Below, one piece after another: positions 40,607-43,671 of a stretch of 43,671 bases of DNA. The stretch spans positions 1-43,671 of the forward strand of contig NZ_JAMQKC010000024.1 of assembly GCF_028416595.1 (NCBI RefSeq). Reading direction: 5' to 3'. The notes below the pieces were generated by a model. That model worked only from the letters and a program-made list of their open reading frames with translations. It had not been told where the DNA came from and did no database searches. The DNA is from Aquibacillus salsiterrae (lineage in GTDB: Bacteria > Bacillota > Bacilli > Bacillales > Amphibacillaceae). Each line of letters begins with the position of its first letter. Position 1 is the first letter of the stretch. Position numbers and translations under genes: made by a program.

Positions 40607-41152
40607 ATGAGAAAACTTTTTAAAAAAGCAATTGGTATTAAATGTATGGTCATTGGATTAGCAATAACAATTGCGGCCCCTGTATCAGCAGCAGTTCCAG
40701 GTGATTTTAAAGGATCAGGAGGGTATCCCACTCCTAATTTTTCATTAAGGAATTTTAACTATAATGACACTTGGGAACCACCGATGGATAGAGGGATTGT
40801 AGAATGGAATAACACTCCAACTCTTGTGAGAATTGGAACAAGTAGTAGCTCGCCAAATACTGTGGTTGCACAACAGTTTTCTTACGCAGCATATGGTTAC
40901 TACTACAATTGGACACACACTGATAAAGATTTTGAGATAGAACTTAACTCTCGAACAATATCTAATGATGCAACTAATATTCAAAATTTCATTCAGTCTG
41001 CTATGACTCACGAATTAGGACATGCCCTATGGTTAGCAGATAATCCATCTTCAACCTCTTCAATAATGCATTATGATAATAATTTTAATGTAAACTATAA
41101 ACCCTTTCAATTTGATATCAATAACGTAAATACCAAATTCCCACCAAGCTAG
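40607..41152 (+). CDS. Secreted matrixin-like zinc metalloprotease
   Basis: This is 181 residues with a signal peptide cleaved near APVSA. The zinc site HELGHALWLAD near residues 136-146 matches HExxHxxGxxD except that Trp replaces the usual Gly. SIMHY about 10 residues later is the Met-turn of metzincins. Upstream WNNTPTLVRIG resembles the matrixin N-terminal beta-strand. ATG at 40607 has AGGAGG 5 nt upstream. It is followed after 10 bp by a lipoprotein gene, so the two form an operon. Substrate unknown. Confidence 0.82.
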   Translation: MRKLFKKAIGIKCMVIGLAITIAAPVSAAVPGDFKGSGGYPTPNFSLRNFNYNDTWEPPMDRGIVEWNNTPTLVRIGTSSSSPNTVVAQQFSYAAYGYYYNWTHTDKDFEIELNSRTISNDATNIQNFIQSAMTHELGHALWLADNPSSTSSIMHYDNNFNVNYKPFQFDINNVNTKFPPS

Positions 41153-41162
41153 GAGGCTTACA

Positions 41163-41753
41163 TTGAGACATTTTAAAACACTAATCATTCTCATTTTTTT
41201 AATTACGTTAACAGTCGGATGTTCAAATGAACAGCAAGTAATAGAAGAAACTAGTAATGAAAAATTAACAGGTACTGTTGGTGGATTTTACAAAAGCTAT
41301 TCAGATGTAGACGAATTGGCGGAGAAAGCCGATTTAGTAATTGAAGGTAAAGTTCTTGGCTCTCGTGTAGAAGTTTTAGATATGACTAAAGAGCCCGAGA
41401 ATCCGACAGAAGAGAACGCACCTGGTGAAGTACAACAGATTGAACGTATCTATACAATTTCAAAAGTAGAGGTCACTAAGGTTTATAAAGGAGAAGTAGA
41501 AAAACAGGAAATCATTGAGGTTAAACAAATCGGCGGAGAAACTGAAAACGCTATCTTAATCCCAGAAGAAGGCGCTTATTTAAAAGAAAACAAAAAGGTA
41601 GTATTATTTTTAGAATCCTACGAAGACAGTCCTGCTAGTTTGTTAAATCCAATTCAAGCGCAATATACAATTGAAGGAAATAAAATTGTCAAATTAAAAG
41701 ATAATAACTTAAAATTAGAACTAAAAGACTTAAAGAAATACGAGAATAACTAA
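41163..41753 (+). CDS. Hypothetical lipoprotein
   Basis: This is 196 residues from TTG at 41163, with an AGGAGG site 7 nt upstream. The signal segment ends in the lipobox TLTVGCSN. The mature part has ADLVIEGKVLGSRVEVLD, VEVTKVYKGEVEKQEIIEVK and KKVVLFLESYED, a pattern seen in uncharacterised Bacillus surface lipoproteins with a beta-barrel-like fold. It lies 10 bp behind the matrixin gene, so it may be an inhibitor, chaperone or partner of the protease; this is inference. A strong terminator follows. Confidence 0.7.
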   Translation: MRHFKTLIILIFLITLTVGCSNEQQVIEETSNEKLTGTVGGFYKSYSDVDELAEKADLVIEGKVLGSRVEVLDMTKEPENPTEENAPGEVQQIERIYTISKVEVTKVYKGEVEKQEIIEVKQIGGETENAILIPEEGAYLKENKKVVLFLESYEDSPASLLNPIQAQYTIEGNKIVKLKDNNLKLELKDLKKYENN

Positions 41754-41775
41754 TTACAGGTTTCAAACCCGTTAG

Positions 41776-41802
41776 GAGGACATTACATAAAGTAATGTCC
41801 TC
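41776..41802. terminator. Terminator of the metalloprotease-lipoprotein operon
   Basis: The perfect 11-bp stem GAGGACATTAC / GTAATGTCCTC has a 5-nt loop and is followed by TTCTTAAC. It lies 22 bp after the lipoprotein stop. Confidence 0.8.
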
Positions 41803-41810
41803 TTCTTAAC

Positions 41811-42035
41811 TTAAAAATAATTAATCTCTAAATAATCAACCGAAGCGTCCCAATTTCCATCATCTGATGTAACAACCAGTTCAATCTCTTGTTTCCCTTT
41901 ACCACGACTTACGTTATCAATCGTGTATATAGCAGGGTAACTTCCCCCGAAGTAGAACGTCCATTTTGTCTGTCCACCGATCTTCAAGTCAACTCTGGCC
42001 ATGTTGGAATTGTTAGCAGCTCTATAAACTATCAA
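41811..42035 (-). pseudogene. Carbohydrate-binding module fragment (CBM36/CBM6-like)
   Basis: The frame VYRAANNSNMARVDLKIGGQ, then TKWTFYFGGSYPAIYTIDNV and ELVVTSDDGNWDASVDYLEI ends naturally at 41811. It is like the C-terminal two thirds of calcium-binding xylan-type CBMs. Upstream the frame is closed by TAA and there is no ribosome site, so the catalytic part and the start of the module are lost. Confidence 0.6.
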
Positions 42036-42057
42036 TTGTTACTAATAATATATAGTG

Positions 42058-42173
42058 AACAAAATAACCAAAAAGGTGTAAAGGAAGTTAGCGACCGATA
42101 TGGGAAGCTTGATGTGCTGATCAACAACGCGTGTACATCGTGTGTTGGTAGCAAACCGTATCTAACGGGTTAA
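42058..42173 (+). pseudogene. Short-chain dehydrogenase fragment
   Basis: GVKEVSDRYGKLDVLINNAC contains the SDR motif (KLDVLINNA) that follows the NAD-binding domain. Only about 30 codons remain, ending in a stop at 42171. Neither the TGxxxGxG motif nor the YxxxK site is present. Confidence 0.5.
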
Positions 42174-42300
42174 CTTTGTGAAATAATGTACTTAAAGTAA
42201 CGGGTGCATTAGCACAAAAACAATCTTCGCTATAAGACGTGATAGTTGTACAAAACGGTGATATAATAATGGTGAAGAGTAAAAGGGGCGGTGTATATTT

Positions 42301-42549
42301 ATGAAATGGTCAGAGGTTAGAAGAATGTACCCAAATCAATATGTTAAACTTAACATCATTGACTTTTACCTAGAAGGTGATAAGAAAATTGTAACTGACG
42401 TTGCGTTAATTAATGTTATTGAAGATCCTAAATTAGCTACTAAAGAGTTACTTAAATCTAAGGGTGATACCATTGTTTATCATACAGGGGATGAAAAAAT
42501 CGTAATTGAGCTTAGAAAAGCAATAGGTTTAAGAGGTATGAGATTATGA
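42301..42549 (+). CDS. Small hypothetical protein paired with a retropepsin-like protein
   Basis: This 82-residue protein starts MKWSEVRRMYPNQYVKLNII and ends KIVIELRKAIGLRGMRL. It has an alpha/beta composition and no membrane segment. ATG at 42301 follows AAGGGGCGG. Its stop overlaps the next start as ATGA, so translation is probably coupled. It is of a type usually found upstream of small aspartic protease genes. The function is unknown. Confidence 0.75.
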   Translation: MKWSEVRRMYPNQYVKLNIIDFYLEGDKKIVTDVALINVIEDPKLATKELLKSKGDTIVYHTGDEKIVIELRKAIGLRGMRL

Positions 42550-42923
42550 AGTTAGATTTTGTGAACCATTTACTAGAAGTTGAAATGACGATTTCATATA
42601 GAGGAAAAAAGAAAACAATAGATAAGCTTGTTATTGATACAGGTGCAGCTCATACTCTTATTTCATCTGATATTGTTGATGAGATAGGCATATACTTTGA
42701 GAATGGAGATCCTCTTGTAAGCTCTTATGGAATTGGCGGTGAGGAGTATTCTTTCCGTAAACCAGTTGATTTTATAAAGCTAGGCAATCACGAAATTCCA
42801 GATATGAAGTTAGACTTTGGAAATTTAGATGACTGGGGAATCCATGGCCTAATAGGACTTGATATATTAATGAATGGACAGTTTATCATTGATTTAGGGA
42901 AATTAGAATTACTCCAAAATTAG
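42546..42923 (+). CDS. Retropepsin-like aspartic protease
   Basis: This 125-residue single-lobe aspartic protease fold has the catalytic triad motif VIDTGAAHTLIS near residues 29-40. A hydrophobic-hydrophobic-Gly pair is seen later in IHGLIGLDILMNGQFIIDL. Such monomers must dimerise to form the active site, as in retropepsin. It has no signal peptide and no membrane span, so it is cytosolic. It overlaps the preceding small gene by 4 bp, forming a two-gene cassette. Target unknown. Confidence 0.83.
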   Translation: MKLDFVNHLLEVEMTISYRGKKKTIDKLVIDTGAAHTLISSDIVDEIGIYFENGDPLVSSYGIGGEEYSFRKPVDFIKLGNHEIPDMKLDFGNLDDWGIHGLIGLDILMNGQFIIDLGKLELLQN

Positions 42924-42977
42924 TATTGCGGATCTATTGAAACAACATATATAAGAATTATTTAAAGAGGTGATTTA

Positions 42978-43274
42978 ATGGATAATGACCAGTTGCTTAG
43001 AATCATCTTAGAACGATTTGATAAAGTTGACTTGCAGTTCAAAGAAGTATTAAAAAGACTTGATAGTATAAAGAAAAGTCAGCAGGATGATGTTAAAGGT
43101 ACATTGCATTTAATATCTAAGAAGGTTGACAATATCTTGCATGATGTTGATTATTTAAGTGAGAAAACAGGTAAACATGATACGAAAATTAATAATTTTG
43201 AGAAAAAATCCAGTCATAACAGAAAGGCTGGGTTTTCTTTTAACTATATTTTGAAACGGTGTTTGTCAATATAG
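42978..43274 (+). CDS. Hypothetical coiled-coil protein
   Basis: This 98-residue charged protein has heptad-like leucine/isoleucine spacing (LLRIILERFDKVDLQFKEVL, then HLISKKVDNILHDVDYLSEK), likely a coiled coil. ATG at 42978 behind AGAGGTG. The last 20 codons overlap a terminator-like hairpin (CCAG...CTGG then TTTTCTTTT near 43210-43240), so the present C-terminus may derive from a former terminator after loss of the true stop. It may belong to the retropepsin cassette. Function unknown. Confidence 0.55.
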   Translation: MDNDQLLRIILERFDKVDLQFKEVLKRLDSIKKSQQDDVKGTLHLISKKVDNILHDVDYLSEKTGKHDTKINNFEKKSSHNRKAGFSFNYILKRCLSI

Positions 43275-43357
43275 TTGTCGCATTTAATTACTTTAGTATT
43301 TTGATAGATTTGATGAATCCCCGAGTTCAGTCAAAGCTACCGCGCTGCGCTTGCTGA

Positions 43358-43409
43358 CCTGGTGGTTTGAATCGAAAGGAAAAACGTGCTTTCGATTCAA
43401 ACCACCAGG
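43358..43409. terminator. 21-bp perfect hairpin next to the IS3 transposase end
   Basis: Positions 43358-43378 pair perfectly with 43389-43409 (CCTGGTGGTTTGAATCGAAA and complement) around a 10-nt loop. It lies 14 bp beyond the transposase stop and probably shields the IS from, or ends, transcription. No gene is seen in 43275-43357. Confidence 0.75.
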
Positions 43410-43422
43410 AAAATGGGGGATA

Positions 43423-43671
43423 TTATGGTTTCCTCAATGCTTTGGTTTGCCCCTCATCTCGCATTGGATTAAGCGCTACTTGTTCATTCGGTGTCCAATT
43501 TCTTGTATCTCGTGCCCAACGCTCTGGATGCTTTACCTTAGCTTCTTCGTATACGTCTTTTCGCTTTTCCAATATGGCTACGTGTTCTCCCGTATGACAC
43601 TGTACAGGCGTTACAAAATTCAGCCCACTATGCAAATGAATCTGGTTGTACCAATGGACAAAATGCTGTGC
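43423..43671 (-). CDS. IS3-family transposase (OrfB), C-terminal part at the window edge
   Basis: The minus-strand frame reads AQHFVHWYNQIHLHSGLNFV, then TPVQCHTGEHVAILEKRKDV, then HPERWARDTRNWTPNEQVAL and ends NPMRDEGQTKALRKP. The WYN...HSG.NFVTP block is the conserved end of IS3-type (IS150/IS655-like) transposases. The rest lies beyond the right edge. It is different from the IS3 remnant at 36509. Confidence 0.88.
   Translation of the reverse strand, partial: AQHFVHWYNQIHLHSGLNFVTPVQCHTGEHVAILEKRKDVYEEAKVKHPERWARDTRNWTPNEQVALNPMRDEGQTKALRKP

Overview
The window looks like a chromosomal segment of a spore-forming, low-GC member of the Bacillaceae. The supporting signs are AAGGAGG-type ribosome sites, frequent TTG and GTG starts, a PhoP-box phosphate regulon, CcpA cre sites, a YjcZ-type coat peptide behind a sigma-K-like promoter, and DbpA, CdaR and UvrX/YolD-type genes. 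Species cannot be fixed from the sequence alone. No rRNA, tRNA or CRISPR array was seen.

Layout. Positions 1-5.4 kb hold phosphate-starvation genes (start of pstS, an alkaline phosphatase, both behind PhoP boxes) and a 904-residue beta-CASP metallo-beta-lactamase ribonuclease-like protein. Positions 5.4-8.4 kb carry a multicopper oxidase lipoprotein, a DUF1232 protein and an orphan ChrB-like protein behind a large dyad. Positions 8.5-16.4 kb are carbohydrate and acid metabolism: a GH4 alpha-galactosidase, a nitronate monooxygenase remnant, a MaoC dehydratase, an FMN reductase behind an MhqR-like operator, and a glycerate module (glxK, a truncated gntP, divergent cdaR). Positions 16.5-29.3 kb are redox and efflux genes, each next to a TetR regulator: TetR / Old Yellow Enzyme / quinone oxidoreductase, TetR / MMPL transporter and an MFS pump. 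The same stretch holds a YjcZ peptide, a RAYT-type (HUH tyrosine) transposon and a secreted SLH-domain protein.

From about 29.4 kb the window becomes a gene graveyard and probable defence island. It contains pieces of an AlbA_2-type regulator, IS1182, IS3 and IS4 transposases, UvrX, YolD, a carbohydrate-binding module and an SDR. It also has an intact DbpA helicase, a complete ISLre2-type element, an orphan P-loop ATPase whose downstream gene is cut by that element, a PD-(D/E)XK-like fragment, a frameshifted DUF6414 gene, a RhuM gene and a frameshifted RhuM/Vsr-like fusion. The last 3 kb carry a secreted matrixin-like protease with a lipoprotein, a two-gene retropepsin cassette, and the 3' end of an IS3-family transposase at the window edge.

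The least explained material is repetitive DNA. There is a family of about 150-bp hairpin repeats (7 copies or derivatives) that mostly sit at stop codons and in one case supply the last codons of the MFS pump. A RAYT element has an internally deleted copy in which a piece of the transposase gene is inverted. A 61-bp palindromic repeat shows a compensatory base-pair change and lies at transposase breakpoints. A 49-bp exact copy of part of dbpA sits beside an IS1182 remnant.
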